From an uncultured Coriobacteriaceae bacterium (GTDB taxonomy: Bacteria > Actinomycetota > Coriobacteriia > Coriobacteriales > QAMH01), in assembly GCA_902796975.1 (NCBI GenBank), contig CADBRF010000178.1, positions 1 through 6,003 on the forward strand: a DNA stretch of 6,003 bases, read 5' to 3'. The notes under the pieces are model-generated. The model made no database searches. It was not told where the DNA came from and saw nothing but the letters and a program-made list of their open reading frames with translations. Below, piece by piece: positions 4,478-6,003 of the stretch. How positions within the stretch are numbered: the stretch's first letter is position 1; the number at the start of each line of letters is the position of its first letter. Position numbers and translations under genes: made by a program.

Positions 4478-6003
4478 TTAGCTAATTGTGCTGAAACTTG
4501 CCTTGAGATAGAGGTCGGCTCCCGGCGCGGACGAGTACAGGACGTAATCGCCTCTTCCGCTTGCCCATTCGGGAAGAACGTTATCGTTTGGAGCAATGAT
4601 GAGACAATCGGGTCTCTCATGGCCGTTCGTCAAATAGAATCTGTCTATTGAGGTGTTATCCAAAGTGAGATGGGCAATGCCTGGCGAGGCATTCTCCATC
4701 TTTGTATCCAGATAAATCCAAGCTAGGGTAGGGCTAGCCCAGAGGCTCTTGCGCCCCTGTGCTTTTGCGAGCAGGTCATCGATTTCGTTAACTTCCGTAG
4801 CCTCATCTGACGTAGCGATGAGTCCAGCAGCTGGACCGGTCTCAAGTGTTGCATCGAGCTTTTCACCCTTTGCGAGAGATAGGGGCACTGAGAGGCGAAT
4901 GAGTGCTGTGCCAAGGGCCAATGCAACGATAAGCGAGCACGCGATGACCCGCATCCAAAGAGGGCGTGCCACATCGAATGCGTTTGTAAAGCGTGGGTTA
5001 TCGTACGAGAAAGTCTGGGGCGCGGCGTTTCGGAGAGTGATAATTCCGCCAAAGCAGGTGATGACGCATCCTGCCAGGCTGTAATCCAATGGCGAATTGC
5101 TCGTGCAAACCCATGCGAGCGCAAGAGCAATGCCCGGCATCCAGAACAACACGAACTCCGGATGTACGGCAAAGCTGAGGTCCTTCTGCATGAGATAGCA
5201 GGGGAGCGCAAACTCCGCAAAGGCTAGGAGGACGAATTCGGGATGACCCATCTGCACGGCAGAGAAGCAGTTCATGCAGAGAAAGACTGTGCCGATGACC
5301 AGCGTGATGCCGAAATTGCTGCCGACAAGGACGAAATGGCGCGTGCGGAGGAGAATGAGGAAAATACAGAGAATCCAAATTCCCGCGAAGCCAATCGGGT
5401 TGAGTGCAAGCCCCCGGAGCAGTTCAGCCAGGCGAGACTCGACATCAACAAAGAAAGCTGCATCGGAAGAGAGCGCCGTGATTGAGTCGAGTATCACGCT
5501 CGGAGAGCTTGTGGAAAGCAGACACAGTATATAGATGCAGATAATGATGAGGCTGCCAACGAGCGACCAGAGGAACGGATTGAGGAAGAGAGGGCTCCTG
5601 CGGGCAAGGGCGTAGATTATTCCCCCGACGCAGCCCAAGAGATACACCAGAAGGACCAATGGGTTTGCGATGCTGGAAAGCCCTACGGCAATACCCGCAC
5701 AAAGCGGGTAGAGCACGCGGGGAGCGCTCCATGTCTTGAGGTATTTCGGCTTGTAGAAGCCCCAGAACACGTGGTAGGACATCCAGGCGAGCAAAAGGCC
5801 AGCCATATAGAAATCAAAGCTTATGGAAGCGGGTGTCATTCCGTTGATGCCATCGGGAGTGTAAAAGAGAAAAACGATGCTGATGGCGCACGCCGGGAGT
5901 TTGCCGAAATCATTGACAAGGGTGCGGTAGGCGGCAAAGGCAATGATGGTTTTTACCAGGATGGCAATAATGCGGAAGAAGTAGATTACGCCAACGGCGG
6001 ATC
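4478..6003 (-). CDS. Large multi-pass membrane protein, possibly GT-C-type glycosyltransferase (5' partial)
   Basis: The C-terminal 507 residues are visible; the start lies beyond the right edge. The ATG at 5839 is internal, because 54 further residues in frame upstream are open and include hydrophobic segments (for example VGVIYFFRIIAILVKTIIAFAAY). About nine or ten hydrophobic segments follow in the first 375 visible residues. One joining loop, FYTPDGINGMTPASISFDFY, is polar. After the last segment (VIACSLIVALALGTALI) comes a soluble domain of about 130 residues, with GLIATSDEATEVNEIDDLL, SPTLAWIYLDT and RPDCLIIAP. Many membrane segments followed by such a C-terminal domain resemble GT-C or PMT-like glycosyltransferases of envelope polysaccharide or protein glycosylation. 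The catalytic first loop, if any, lies outside the window, so this is a guess. The gene converges on rpsI, and the stop codon is TAA at 4480-4478. It could equally be a polymerase-like or undefined polytopic protein. Confidence 0.8.
   Translation of the reverse strand, partial: SAVGVIYFFRIIAILVKTIIAFAAYRTLVNDFGKLPACAISIVFLFYTPDGINGMTPASISFDFYMAGLLLAWMSYHVFWGFYKPKYLKTWSAPRVLYPLCAGIAVGLSSIANPLVLLVYLLGCVGGIIYALARRSPLFLNPFLWSLVGSLIIICIYILCLLSTSSPSVILDSITALSSDAAFFVDVESRLAELLRGLALNPIGFAGIWILCIFLILLRTRHFVLVGSNFGITLVIGTVFLCMNCFSAVQMGHPEFVLLAFAEFALPCYLMQKDLSFAVHPEFVLFWMPGIALALAWVCTSNSPLDYSLAGCVITCFGGIITLRNAAPQTFSYDNPRFTNAFDVARPLWMRVIACSLIVALALGTALIRLSVPLSLAKGEKLDATLETGPAAGLIATSDEATEVNEIDDLLAKAQGRKSLWASPTLAWIYLDTKMENASPGIAHLTLDNTSIDRFYLTNGHERPDCLIIAPNDNVLPEWASGRGDYVLYSSAPGADLYLKASFSTIS

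Noticed and set aside
5837..5839. ATG at 5839 (minus strand) as the start of the membrane protein
   Set aside because: The frame stays open to the window edge and encodes further membrane segments, so this methionine is internal.

Overview
The window reads as a chromosomal segment of a moderately GC-rich Gram-positive bacterium. MurT/GatD (amidation of lipid II) is restricted to Gram-positive-type walls. The style of L13 and S9, together with GTG starts and strong GGAGG ribosome sites, fits Actinobacteria, and I would guess class Coriobacteriia (Collinsella/Olsenella-like). That placement is inference, not proven here.

Layout. Positions 1-795 hold the C-terminal part of murT, whose start lies before the window. 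gatD (797-1552) follows after one base. After a 45-base gap containing a hairpin comes a gene for a membrane protein with a DUF4013-like N-terminal half and a long Gln/Pro/Glu-rich tail (1598-2968). These three probably form one transcription unit. A 244-base gap (2969-3212) carries inverted repeats, a good sigma-70-type promoter and a short structured leader. It leads into the ribosomal protein operon rplM-rpsI (3213-3647, 3651-4055), which ends in a clear intrinsic terminator (4084-4117). From 6003 down to 4478 on the minus strand lies the C-terminal 507 residues of a large multi-pass membrane protein, possibly a GT-C-type glycosyltransferase. It converges on rpsI.

The convergent gap 4118-4477 has no convincing gene. 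It contains three degenerate repeat units about 62 bases apart, each holding a GAyGTrCAG core (GATGTGCAG or GACGTACAG). In two units the core lies in the loop of a hairpin whose stem is kept by compensatory changes. This is the least explained and most interesting signal in the window.

Functionally, MurT and GatD act together on lipid II at the inner face of the membrane. L13 and S9 are co-expressed components of the two ribosomal subunits. The roles of the two other membrane proteins are unknown. If the last one is a glycosyltransferase, much of the window would concern the cell envelope.
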